Positions 26,041-36,566 of a stretch of 64,000 bases of DNA are shown piece after piece. Both the position numbers and the translations under genes were made by a program. Numbering within the stretch: position 1 is the stretch's first letter; each line of letters starts with the position of its first letter. The DNA comes from Hemibagrus wyckioides (lineage: Eukaryota > Chordata > Actinopteri > Siluriformes > Bagridae): positions 28,544,401 through 28,608,400 of the forward strand of contig NC_080716.1 in assembly GCF_019097595.1 (NCBI RefSeq), read 5' to 3'. Below the pieces are notes generated by a model, which ran no database searches, was not told where the DNA came from, and saw nothing but the letters and a program-made list of their open reading frames with translations.

Positions 26041-26261
26041 TTCATGTTCATGGACCAGCCTATTCAGTGGCCTTTCCAGTGCATCCTGCATTAATCACCT
26101 GTGTTCTCATGGAATGCCAATCCCACATACTGTGGACAACTGGTTCCAGCAGATTGAGCAGATATGGGAATAAGCCTACCAACACATAGAGCACACAGCC
26201 AAAGTAACCAAGAAATTTGCAGACAAATGGCATGGTAAGGCACAACTATGAACCACAACTA

Positions 26262-27509
26262 CACTATATTGCCAAAAGTATTCGCTCACCCATCCAAATA
26301 ATCAGAATCAGGTGTTCCAATCACTTCCTTGGCCACAGGTGTATAAAATCAAGCACCTAGGCATGCAGACTGTTTTTACAAACATTTGTGAAAGAATGGG
26401 TCGCTCTCAGGAGCTCAGTGAATTCCAGCGTGGAACTGTGATAGGATGCCACCTGTGCAACAAATCCAGTCGTGAAATTTCCTCGCTCCTAAATATTCCA
26501 CAGTCAACTGTCAGCTGTATTATAAGAACGTGGAAGTGTTTGGGAACGACGGCAACTCAGCCACGAAGTGGTAGGCCACGTAAACTGACGGAGCGGGGTC
26601 AGCGGATGCTGAGGCGCATAGTGCGAAGAGGTCGCCAACTTTCTGCAGAGTCAATCGCTACAGACCTCCAAACTTCATGTGGCCTTCAGATTAGCTCAAG
26701 AACAGTGCGCAGAGAGCTTCATGGAATGGGTTTCCATGGCCGAGCAGCTGCATCCAAGCCATACATCACCAAGTGCAATGCAAAGCGTCGGATGCAGTGG
26801 TGTAAAGCACGCCGCCACTGGACTCTAGAGCAGTGGAGACGCGTTCTCTGGAGTGACGAATCACGCTTCTCCATCTGGCAATCTGATGGACGAGTCTGGG
26901 TTTGGCGGTTGCCAGGAGAACGATACTTGTCTGACTGCATTATGCCAAGTGTAAAGTTTGGTGGAGGGGGGATTATGGTGTGGGGTTGTTTTTCAGGAGC
27001 TGGGCTTGGCCCCTTAGTTCCAGTGAAAGGAACTCTGAATGCTTCAGCATACCAAGACATTTTGGACAATTCCATGCTCCCAACTTTGTGGGAACAGTTT
27101 GGAGCTGGCCCCTTCCTCTTCCAACATGACTGTGCACCAGTGCACAAAGCAAGGTCCATAAAGACATGGATGACAGAGTCTGGTGTGGATGAACTTGACT
27201 GGCCTGCACAGAGTCCTGACCTCAACCCGATAGAACACCTTTGGGATGAATTAGAGCGGAGACTGAGAGCCAGGCCTTCTCGTCCAACATCAGTGTGTGA
27301 CCTCACAAATGCGCTTCTGGAAGAATGGTCAAAAATTCCCATAAACACACTCCTAAACCTTGTGGACAGCCTTCCCAGAAGAGTTGAAGCTGTTATAGCT
27401 GCAAAGGGTGGACCGACGTCATATTGAACCCTATGGATTAGGAATGGGATGTCACTTAAGTTCATATGCGAGTCAAGGCAGGTGAGCGAATACTTTTGGC
27501 AATATAGTG
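26262..27509 (+). mobile_element. Tc1/mariner element, short-TIR family, copy D (intact ORF)
   Basis: A 1248-bp full-length copy with perfect 29-bp termini and TA on both sides (26260-26261, 27510-27511). It is inserted in a dead Gypsy element in the spacer between the two GTPase genes. Confidence 0.96.
26396..27427 (+). CDS. Tc1-family transposase, copy D
   Basis: Uninterrupted 343-residue frame from [10 protein letters not shown]. It has the helix-turn-helix, the GRPRK motif and D154, D245 and E280 in DD34E spacing. Differences from A and B include [10 protein letters not shown] (A and B have [10 protein letters not shown]). Termini, target duplication and frame are all intact, so of the three open copies this one has the fewest visible defects. 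Confidence 0.9.
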   Translation: MGRSQELSEFQRGTVIGCHLCNKSSREISSLLNIPQSTVSCIIRTWKCLGTTATQPRSGRPRKLTERGQRMLRRIVRRGRQLSAESIATDLQTSCGLQISSRTVRRELHGMGFHGRAAASKPYITKCNAKRRMQWCKARRHWTLEQWRRVLWSDESRFSIWQSDGRVWVWRLPGERYLSDCIMPSVKFGGGGIMVWGCFSGAGLGPLVPVKGTLNASAYQDILDNSMLPTLWEQFGAGPFLFQHDCAPVHKARSIKTWMTESGVDELDWPAQSPDLNPIEHLWDELERRLRARPSRPTSVCDLTNALLEEWSKIPINTLLNLVDSLPRRVEAVIAAKGGPTSY

Positions 27510-27720
27510 TATGACTGGGTATGACATTCTACCAGAGATCTTCAGGTTACTACTTCATTGGCCCATTCGTCCAGTATATAAATACTAACAAGCCAAAGCT
27601 ACCAAGCTACAGCACCCTAGCTCCCACCTTTCACATTTATTGCCTTAAACCAGTCACCCCAAATCCCCTCACAGAAGGCATTCTCCCGTTCACTCCCCAG
27701 CACCTTTAAACATTGAAGGT

Positions 27721-28416
27721 GTGCTACCATAGATTACAATAGAGATCAGGTACGCTGCAGTACCTGATACATCTGCGCTATAGAACTGAGGAAAGGTGCA
27801 GGGTAACAGCCCATGATGTAACTTATCCCCTGCTATGTCAATAATTTCATGCAATCCACATTAATCATCAAGGTTCATTCCTTCATCCTACGTCTTCATG
27901 TACCTATTACAATAAAGTTATTTTTCTTCCCAGGGATAAGTTTGTTAGTTAAACGCTTATCAACTATTTCTTTCAGACATTTATTTTCCATAGAAGAAAA
28001 GGCTGGACAATTAGAAAATGCTACCTGAGTCATTCAAAAGTCCGCTGCTGTAATACTACACATATTTAAACACATAAAGAAACATTAAGTTGCAACATGA
28101 TGATTCCTATACAGTCTTGGCAACTCTAAACAAAAAGAAATAACAGTGAAGAATGCAACAATTAAATGCCCAAGTACAGCCAAAAAAAATATTGTCATTT
28201 TTCTGGTAAAGGAAGTCTGTAGTAAAAAATTATATCAAGAGGAGATTTAGTCTCTATGCATACCATGTTCATGTTGTTTTCTAACTTAGATTGATGGTTT
28301 GTTGGTTATTCTTGTATAATTTCCTTGGGAACTTGAACATCATTTACTATAACCACAAAAAATGAATTAAATATCATGTTGTATTTTGGTCATAATGGCC
28401 AAATCTGTTAGAACCA
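27721..28416. other. Spacer, no gene seen
   Basis: AT-rich sequence without coding signal. Positions about 28250-28300 repeat part of the 3' flank of GTPase gene 1 (about 24955-25020), consistent with a duplicated GTPase-flank segment here whose coding part is gone. Confidence 0.4.
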
Positions 28417-28602
28417 TTAAACACCAGTGCTATTATATTTCAAGAAAATGAAACTTGTCAGTGTCTTTGTTCTGAGTCTGGCCCAATGAGGGTGCATGAG
28501 AATACCCCTATGTCTAAACACCCTCTCAATTGATGCACTGGTTGCAGGAACAGCCAACACTTTCATGCTCTCTGCTGCAACTCCCAGTGGGCCTCTTGCC
28601 AT
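28417..28602 (-). pseudogene. hAT transposase C-terminal dimerisation fragment
   Basis: The minus-strand frame contains VLAVPATSASIERVFRHRGI and LTSFIFLKYN. This has the order and character of the C-terminal dimerisation region of hAT transposases (hydrophobic-P-A-T-S-A-x-x-E-R-x-F and a final L-x-x-N). Only this terminal part is visible, so the rest has been lost. Confidence 0.7.
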
Positions 28603-28844
28603 TTCTAATCAAAATCAAGGAAAAAATTGTGATTTATTTTCTCATTAATTTCTGGTTATGCCACTGTCAGCAACACATAGTAACATATGAGACACTGAGA
28701 CACATAAGTATGTCACTCACAGTAGACATTAATTTTATTCCACAATTGCATAAACCCCTTTGCTATGTATGTCTTTGTGTAAGTGAATAAATGCCTTGTT
28801 GTCAAAGATTACATAACGACTTGAGAAGATTTGTTTGAAACATC

Positions 28845-29480
28845 ATCATCATCATCATGCTGGACTACCTCAGTGACTTCAGCTTGGGTAATGGATGACT
28901 CTACCTCTGCATCCTCAGCCTCTGCTTCCTCTAGGCAAGGCATGTCAGTGGGATTGAGGAGTTTCTTGAAGTATTCCATCCACCATCCAACAATATCCCC
29001 AGTCAAGGTCAGCAACTCTCCACCTGCACTGTAAACAGTGCTGGCACAGAGCTGCTTACCCCTTCTGAGGTGCCGGACGGTCTGCCAGAATTTCCCCAAG
29101 GCTGACTGATAGTCCTTCTCCATGGCCTCACCGAACTCCCCCCAGACCCAAGTTTTTGCTTCCACAACCACCCGGGCTGCAGCTTGTTTGGTCTGCTGGT
29201 ATTCATCAGCTGCCTCAAACCCACGAGCCAACCAGGCTTGATAGGACTCCTTCTTCAGCTTGACTGCATCCCTTACTTCCAGTGTCCACCACTGGGTTCA
29301 GGGATTGCTGCCACAAAAGGCACCAGAGACCTTATGGCCACAGCTCCGGATAGCTGCGTCAACAATGGAGGAGGAGAACATGTTCCACTCAGACTCAAGG
29401 TCTCCAACCTCCCTCGGAATCTTGTCGAAACTCTTCCGGAGGTGGGAGTTGAAGACCTCCCTATCAGAGGGCTCAGTCAA
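28845..29480 (-). mobile_element. LINE ORF2 fragment, minus strand
   Basis: Read on the minus strand, three overlapping frame pieces give a run typical of the region between endonuclease and reverse transcriptase of a common fish non-LTR retrotransposon. Examples are REVGDLESEWNMFSSSIVDA, AKTWVWGEFGEAMEKDYQSA and FWQTVRHLRRGKQ followed by STVYSAGGELLTLTGDIVGW. Frames shift at about 29230-29300. The reverse transcriptase itself is absent. An (ATC)n run at about 28842-28858 marks one edge. It is inserted at the start of a suco-derived duplicate. Confidence 0.8.
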
Positions 29481-30350
29481 CAGTTTAATCATCCCTGGGC
29501 TGTGAAGATGACTTCTTCAATGGAATCATTTCCTGAGAGTAAACATGAGCCTAAAGATAGATTTCTTGATCTTCTTACATCTTAGCAATACTTAGATCCA
29601 CTGATATCCTTGCCTTTGGAAGCCACAGTGGCAACTTTCAAACAGAAACTTGTAGGGATGTCCAACCATTGCAGCCATTTTCTGATTTCTCTTCCGAAAT
29701 TCCTAGCTCCACAGATGCACTGATCCATGGCTTTAGTCAGAAGCAGTGGGTCTTTATGTGGTTAAACAACTGGAAGTGAACATGTCATTAAGTGGCCGTT
29801 ACCTTACTGACCATTTTTTTTTAGTAATATCAATATATATATATCAATTTTTTAGTAATATCAAGTCTGTTATTATTATAAATATTAGATCTGGTCATTA
29901 TCTGACAGAGATATATTTAAGCAAGAAATTTACATATATGGATGACTTCTTCTATTTGATTTAAATCCTCCATCTCTTAAACATGTTTGACACCACAGCC
30001 CGAATCTGCAACTGGTTTTCCTTCATACACTGCTTATCATCAGCTATGTTAAAGTTTCAGTGGACTTGATGGGAATTTTTTTCCTTTTTATCAGAAGTCT
30101 AAGTCTATGCAGGTGCTGTAGAGGTAGCAGGAAAATGTGACTTAGCTCGTTCTTAACCTGTCAACATCAGTAAGTACATATTTGCATGTGCTTGAACAGA
30201 ATAGGTCACATTTTACATAGCTCAGTAAATTACTGCTGTGTGGATGCTGAGCTGTTGTTAAGAAATGTTTATTTAAGCTGGTTTTAGTCTAATTCAGACA
30301 TCCTGTTGATGTCTAGAGCTGTCCCTGTTGAATCATCGCAGTCACCAATG
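29480..30350 (+). pseudogene. Decayed duplicate of suco 3' half, module 1
   Basis: Positions 29483-29812 align with the large suco exon (compare GGAAGCCACAGTGGCAACTT with GGAGGCCACGGTGGTAACAT, and GAACATGTCATTAAGTGGCC with GAACATGTCGCTCAGTGGCC). The following sequence aligns with the suco intron (AAGCAAGAAATTTACATATA versus GAGCAAGGAATTTCAATATA). The exon 17249-17336 is missing. Positions 30093-30172 align with exon 19133-19237, with an in-frame TAG. Positions 30230-30340 retain traces around exon 19350 and its following intron. Because introns are retained, this is a DNA-level duplication, not a processed copy. Confidence 0.85.
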
Positions 30351-31425
30351 TATTAAACTGTAGTATTTCAATTTTATAAACAAGGCGGAAGACACTCAAA
30401 CTACTTGTAGATAAGTAAACTTTCACAAAAATATAACTAGTATATTATTGGGGAAATATTTCTCTTTGAAATTCATTACATATCAGTTTCCTACAGTGCA
30501 ACAGAGAACACTTCTGTACAACAGCTGGAATACATGGAAATATGAAGGTACTGCAGGAGGAAAGCAGGTAGTGGGTATTTTTTAGTAGGCACAAGAAGTG
30601 CATTAACAAATGAGTTTATTTAAATTTTTTTGGCTTGTTGTGACCGGTTTGATCTGTTAGTTGTGACCTGTTAGATAGAATTGAGCATTAATGTGGGTCT
30701 GCTTTATTTTGTTTCAAGATTTGTTCCATTACTTTCAGTTAGGTTAAAGTAGCTGTGTTTACTACATTCCGAAGCTATCACATAAATTGATGTGGCAACA
30801 CAAGAAGCAACTTGTTAATGGGTTTCTTGTGCAAAGGTCATTAGGACTCCATGAAAACACTCAGGAAACTGGAATATTAAATTGATTCTCATATTCTTGC
30901 AGCTATGTAGCTAATATTTGTAGTGCATTAAACATAACACTTTCTATATGATATACCAACACTATAGCACAAACTATTGCTATGTATGTCTTCGTGTAAG
31001 TAAAGAAATGCCTTGGTGTCAAAGATTACATAACTACTTGAGAAGATTTGGTTAAAACATATTTTTAATTCAATTCCTATCCCAGTCCCCAATGAAAATA
31101 TTGGACAGTTGAGAAATACAATATTTCTTTGCCAAAATCACTACTCACAAGTGCATTGCTAATTGGACTCTTTAGATGTGTTTGTTGAAGAGTATGTTGC
31201 TGTTTGTTTATGAGAATAATCAGCTAATATATACATTCAGAATATGTAAGAAAAGGTCTCATACTCTTCAGAAAAGTCTCCAGAGATTCAGTAGTTCTCA
31301 GGAGTAAAGGAAATTGACCTGCTGAGAACACATTCCAGACTTCTGTAGTCGTGTTGTTTTTCTTACTTCAAACTTCCTGCAGAGCTACATTCCTTGTCAA
31401 AAATGAAAACAAAATAAATAAAATG
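30351..31425. other. Spacer with a duplicated 90-bp segment
   Basis: No gene seen. Positions 30974-31062 repeat 28755-28845 (shared runs CAAAGATTACATAAC and ACTTGAGAAGATTTG). Positions about 30925-30965 recur near 34267-34305 (GCATTAAACATAACA, ATATGATATACCAA). These short direct duplications fit repeated rearrangement of the same block. Confidence 0.5.
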
Positions 31426-31550
31426 AATAAAACACATTGTTAACCCAACAGCTTCCTTGAAACAGAAATCTCAGTCAACAGTTTAATCATCCCTGGGCTG
31501 TGAAGATGACTTCTTCAATGGAATCATTTCCTGAGAGTAAACATGAGCCT

Positions 31551-31589
<39 letters not shown>

Positions 31590-31690
31590 GGCTCTAGTTA
31601 GAAGCAGTGCATCTTCATGTGGTTAAAAAATTGGAAGTGAACATGTCACTGTTGTAGCCCAGTTTGTGCTGAATACAGTGTAATCAGACT
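31426..31690 (+). pseudogene. Suco-derived duplicate, module 2 (short)
   Basis: Contains the same opening as module 4 (AACCCAACA, CTTCCTTGAAACAGAAATCT, TGAAGATGACTTCTTCAATG). It is cut at CATGAGCCT by a TA-rich tract and resumes at 31589 with sequence matching the end of the large suco exon. The middle of the exon copy is missing. Confidence 0.75.
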
Positions 31691-31907
31691 TTAGCCATTT
31701 ATATGTTTATAAGTAACTGAAAAATACACAAATGTCAGGACATGTCAGAACTTCTTCAGGGCCTCAAAACACCTGCAGACTCCTAAGGGTTAATAAAACA
31801 CATTATTAACCCAACACCTTCCTTGAAACAGAAATCTCAGTCAACAGTTTAATCATCCCTGGGCTGTGAAGATGACTTCTTCAATGGAATATATATATAT
31901 ATATATA

Positions 31908-33175
31908 CACTATATTGCCAAAAGTATTCGCTCACCTGCCTTGACTCGCATATGAACTTAAGTGACATCCCATTCCTAATCCATAGGGTTCAATATGACG
32001 TCGGTCCACTCTTTGCAGCTAGAACAGCTTCAACTCTTCTGGGAAGGCTGTCCACAAGGTTTAGGAGTGTGTTTATGGGAATTTTTGACCATTCTTCCAG
32101 AAGCACATTTGTGAGGTCACACACTGATGTTGGACGAGAAGGCCTGGCTCTCAGTCTCTGCTCTAATTCATCCCAAAGGTGTTCTATTGGGTTGAGGTCA
32201 GGACTCTGTGCAGGCCAGTCAAGTTCATCCACACCAGACTCTGTCATCCATGTCTTTATGGACCTTGCTTTGTGCACTGGTGCACAGTCATGTTGGAAGA
32301 GGAAGGGGCCAGCTCCAAACTGTTCCCACAAAGCTGGGAGCATGGAATTGTCCAAAATGTCTTGGTATGCTGAAGCATTCAGAGTTCCTTTCACTGGAAC
32401 TAAGGGGCCAAGCCCAGCTCCTGAAAAACAACCCCACACCATAATCCCCCCTCCACCAAACTTTACACTTGGCACAATGCAGTCAGACAAGTCCCGTTCT
32501 CCTGGCAACCACCAAACCCAGACTCGTCCATCAGATTGCCAGATGGAGAAGCGTGATTCGTCACTCCAGAGAACGCGTCTCCACTGCTCTACAGTCCAGT
32601 GGTGGCGTGCTTTACACCACTGCATCTGACGCTTTGCATTGCACTTGGTGATGTATGGCTTGGATGCAGCTGCTCGGCCATGGAAACTCATTCCATGAAG
32701 CTCTCTGCGCACTGTTCTTGAGCTAATCTGAAGGCCACATGAAGTTTGGAGGTCTGTAGTGATTGACTCTGCAGAAAGTTGGCGACCTCTTCACACTATG
32801 CGCCTCAGCATCCGCTGACCCCGCTCCGTCAGTTTACGTGGCCTACCACTTCGTGGCTGAGTTGCTGTCGTTCCCAAACACTTCCACGTTCTTATAATAC
32901 AGCTCACAGTTATTATTAGAATAATATAATTATAATTAGAATATTTAGGAGCGAGGAAATTTCACGACTGGATTTGTTGCACAGGTGGCATCCTATCACA
33001 GTTCCACACTGGAATTCACTGAGCTCCTGAGAGCGACCCATTCTTTCACAAATGTTTGTAAAAACAGTCTGCATGCCTAGGTGCTTGATTTTATACACCT
33101 GTGGCCAAGGAAGTGATTGGAACACCTGATTCTGATTATTTGGATGGGTGAGCGAATACTTTTGGCAATATAGTG
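31908..33175 (-). mobile_element. Tc1/mariner short-TIR family, copy E, inactive, minus strand
   Basis: A 1268-bp copy in inverted orientation with both 29-bp termini and TA flanks. The transposase is broken in at least two ways. A G-to-A change near 32795 creates TGA in the IVRRGRQ region, and near 32910-32940 an AT-rich insertion replaces part of the helix-turn-helix coding sequence. The downstream part of the frame (32712-31990, minus strand) is still open and keeps the catalytic residues. Confidence 0.93.
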
Positions 33176-33239
33176 TATATATATATATATACACAGATAC
33201 ACAGATATATATATATATATATACAGATATATATATATA

Positions 33240-33243
33240 TATC

Positions 33244-33315
<72 letters not shown>

Positions 33316-33317
33316 TT

Positions 33318-33359
<42 letters not shown>
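33240..33359. repeat. (GATA)n microsatellite
   Basis: About 28 GATA units with one TTGATA interruption, directly after TA-rich runs flanking Tc1 copy E. It is uninterrupted enough to be length-polymorphic. Confidence 0.97.
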
Positions 33360-33361
<2 letters not shown>

Positions 33362-33579
33362 TGGCTCTAGTTAGAAGCAGTGCATCTTCATGTGGTTAAA
33401 CAACTGGAAGTGAATATGTCATTAAGTGGCCATTACCTTACTGACCATTTTTTTCAGTAATATCAATAAAGTCTGTTATTATTATAAATATTAGATATAT
33501 TTTGTTTAGCACCAACCTCTATTCCTAATTTAGTCATTATCTGACAGAGATAATAAATAAACAAAACAAAATAAATAAA

Positions 33580-34330
33580 ATTAATAAAACACATTGTTAA
33601 CCCAACACCTTCCTTGAAACAGAAATCTCAGTCAACAGTTTAATCATCCCTGGGCTGTGAAGATGACTTCTTCAATGGAATCATTTCCTGAGAGTAAACG
33701 TGAGCCTAAAGATAGATTTCTTGATCTTCTTACATCTTAGCAATACTTAGATCCACTGATATCCTTGCCTTTGGAAGCCACAGTGGCAACTTTCAAACAG
33801 AAACTTGTAGGGATGTCCAACCATTGCAGCCATTTTCTGATTTCTCTTCCGAAATTCCTAGCTCCACAGATGCACTGATCCATGGCTTTAGTCAGAAGCA
33901 GTGGGTCTTTATGTGGTTAAACAACTGGAAGTGAACATGTCATTAAGTGGCCGTTACCTTACTGACCATTTTTTTTAGTAATATCAATAAAGTCTGTTAT
34001 TATTATAAATATTAGATCTGGTCATTATCTGACAGAGATATATTTAAGCAAGAATTTTACATATATGGATGACTTCTTCTAATTGATTTAAATCCTCCAT
34101 CTCTTAAACATGTTTGACACCGCAGCCCGAATCTGCAACTGGTTTTCCCTCATACACTGCTTATCATCAGCTATGTTAAAGTTTCAGTGGAAAATAATAA
34201 AATAAGTTTATTTTAATTTTTTGGCTTGTTGTGACCAGTTTGATCTGTTAGTTGTGAACTGTGTGCATTAAACATAACATTTTCTATATGATATACCAAA
34301 AACTATAACACAGTTCTTAAAGGTACTGGT
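33580..34330 (+). pseudogene. Suco-derived duplicate, module 4 (longest)
   Basis: Nearly identical to module 1 over about 29483-30060, including CTTAGCAATACTTAGATCCA, GAAGCCACAGTGGCAACTTT and the following intron-like sequence. The reading frame of the suco exon is broken by several stops (for example ATCTTAGCAATACTTAG). Modules 1 and 4 are far closer to each other than to suco, so they arose by a second, later duplication of an already dead copy. Confidence 0.8.
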
Positions 34331-34983
34331 TCCTTATTTTTCTCTTAGAATATAGCAATTTTAAGATTTTTTTTTTTGCTAAGTTTGCAGACCTGATATT
34401 AGAATATTTAAGTCCTCTTGAACAGGACAATACTAGCTATGACTAGTAAGAGCATTGATATGATTAAAGTTCTCTGCACATTGAATAAACTGTTTATCCA
34501 TGCAGAAATAGCTCTGACTAGCAAGCCTTTTTTTTAAAAATCCAAATGTGAAAGCAGGATAAATTCACAGAAACTGTTGACTAAAGCTTACATAGCTGCA
34601 GCATGTATTTTCATTTGGTGGTGTCTCATGATGTCATCATGTGGGTTGTTTCAGAGTATTTAGTCGGTTGAGTCATTGTTGTATTACCAGTCTTTCCTTG
34701 TTTCTCTCTTCCCTGGAACACAGGTATGTAAAATTTACATTTAACATTAAAACTAAGAGTCTTCTAGTTTAGACCTAGGCGTCTAAATTATCAACTGTGA
34801 TAAACATTAATCTCATCTTGTCAGGTTTGTACAACGAATCTTTTATCTCTAAAAGGGAAACATTAGCATAGTCTTGCAAAAAGAGGAAAAACATTACGAT
34901 AAGAATTTGTATTTTATACAAAACATTTTGAAATGGTAAACACAATTAAGCAATTAGTAAGTTATATTCAAAGAAACCATCTA

Positions 34984-34986
34984 TTA

Positions 34987-35018
<32 letters not shown>

Positions 35019-35098
35019 GAGGGTGGAGGCACTCTATTATTATTCATTCTTCTTCTTCTTCTTCTTCTTCTTCTTCTTCTTCTTCTTCTTCTTCTTCT
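34984..35098. repeat. (ATT)n and (CTT)n microsatellites
   Basis: An ATT run at about 34984-35018 and a CTT run at about 35048-35098. On the minus strand they read as poly-Ile and poly-Arg, which is an artefact. Confidence 0.95.
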
Positions 35099-35229
35099 CA
35101 TGACTAGGGTATAGCATGCTATAGGACTATTTGGTAAAAAGTTGTGAAATTTGGCACACTGGCTGGGGGGCTCCTTAGTGAGGGTGTAAAGGAACATTCT
35201 GACCAAATTTGGGCCAGGTGCTGCCTACA

Positions 35230-36000
35230 CATTTACAACACCTAGCAGACACCCTTATAAAGAGCGACTTACAATGATCTCATTTGTATGTAGATGTATT
35301 ATATGTATATTTATAAGTAGTTGAGGGATATGGTAAGCAGTGGCAGCTTGGTAGTCCTGAGATTTGAGTTCAAAAGATTCTGATCACTAGCCCAACTCGT
35401 TAACCACCAAGTTACAACTTCCTTTCCATTTCATTCCCATCAGGTCAAATTTGGGCTTAATATGGAAGTACATTTTTGATCAGAACTTTTGAACCATGTG
35501 TCCCAAATTTAAAAGCCATTGAACTGCACCCTGTGATGTCAATTCTGCCTAAATAGAGTTTTTTTTTTTTTTGGCTTAATTCAACCTAATTTGGAAGACA
35601 TCATCTTTAAACCAACCTGGCCAACCCGGAATTTGCCTCTAATGGGCCAAATAAACTGACAGCTGTGGACAGAAAAGACTTTGTGCACTGACACATGGTC
35701 TTCAAAACCATGACCTGAGGCTATTCAACAAGTATCTTGCCTGTGCCACCTACTGGACCAAAGTTACAATATATTTGTACAATATTTGTATAGTGCTTTT
35801 AACAATAGACATTGTCTCAAAGCAGATTTAAAGAAACATTAAAATTCAGAATAAAAATTACAAAGTTAAAATGTCATTTTTATTTATCCCTAATGAACAA
35901 GCCTGAGACAACAGTGGCAAGAAAAAACTACAAGACAATATGAGGAAGAAACCTTCAGAGGAACCAGACTCAAAAAGGAACCCATCCTCATCTGGGTGAC
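35230..36000. repeat. Dispersed fish repeats upstream of GTPase gene 2
   Basis: Positions about 35235-35430 (AGCGACTTACAATGA, GGCAGCTTGGTAGTCC) and about 35775-35995 (AGTGCTTTTAACAATAGACA, AGGAAGAAACCTTCAGAGGA, GGAACCCATCCTCATCTGGG) have the look of short interspersed repeats common in otophysan fish. The first type recurs at 59316-59458 and 60060-60235. I cannot assign a named family. Confidence 0.5.
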
Positions 36001-36453
36001 AACAGAGTGTAATTATAAATAACGTCCTTTCTAAAAAAAACTATATATATATATATAGTCAAGTGGAATTGTGTACCCAGAAGCTTTTGAGCAATCAGCA
36101 TAATTTCTGAATTAATTAGAGATTTAACATTAATTCCTATCTGCCAAAGCCATTGAATATTTACTGATGGAGACCTGAGCAGTTCATCTAAGTGCCATTT
36201 TTGCTTATCCTTAAAATTTTGTCCAATAATGTTAATCAAATAATGTGTCAATATGTGGCCTGATTAAACTTGCTGTTATTGCTTAATGACTATTACAGTT
36301 TATCTATAAAGCCTGACTTTATATTTGGAAAATCATTATATCCATAGTTATATTGCAGTTATAATGTTAGGATAAATCTAATGGATGATGTTTATTCACA
36401 GGTCTTTCGTTTTGCTGGAGCTGTGATTTTGCATTTCAAACTAACACTTTATT

Positions 36454-36515
36454 ATGGAAACTAAGTGAGTGAATATCTGCGATAATAATAAATTTATTTA
36501 AAAATAAGAATAAAT

Positions 36516-36566
<51 letters not shown>

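Larger units (their letters stand above)
26060..27720 (+). mobile_element. Ty3/Gypsy pol C-terminal remnant, split by Tc1 copy D
   Basis: The left piece (about 26130-26260) reads DNWFQQIEQIWE, then a stop, then AYQHIEHTAKVTKKFADKW. The right piece (27512-27720) continues with WHSTRDLQV and TFHIYCLKPVTPNP. These match the order seen at the end of Gypsy integrases: tail helices, the V-W-L-S-T-R-D motif, and the FHVSLLKP motif. Stops and frameshifts show it is dead. Tc1 copy D interrupts it cleanly between the two pieces, so the Gypsy copy is the older insertion. Confidence 0.75.
31792..33570 (+). pseudogene. Suco-derived duplicate, module 3, interrupted by Tc1 copy E and microsatellites
   Basis: The left part (31792-31889) ends at TCTTCAATGGAAT and the right part (33361-33560) begins ATGGCTCTAGTTAGAAGCAG and continues into suco-intron-like sequence. 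Between them lie TA repeats, Tc1 copy E (31908-33175) and a GATA array. The layout matches module 2 with the transposon and repeat expansions placed in its TA tract. Confidence 0.75.

Noticed and set aside
34946..35206. Minus-strand ORF with long poly-Arg and poly-Ile runs
   Set aside because: It is the translation of CTT and ATT microsatellites.
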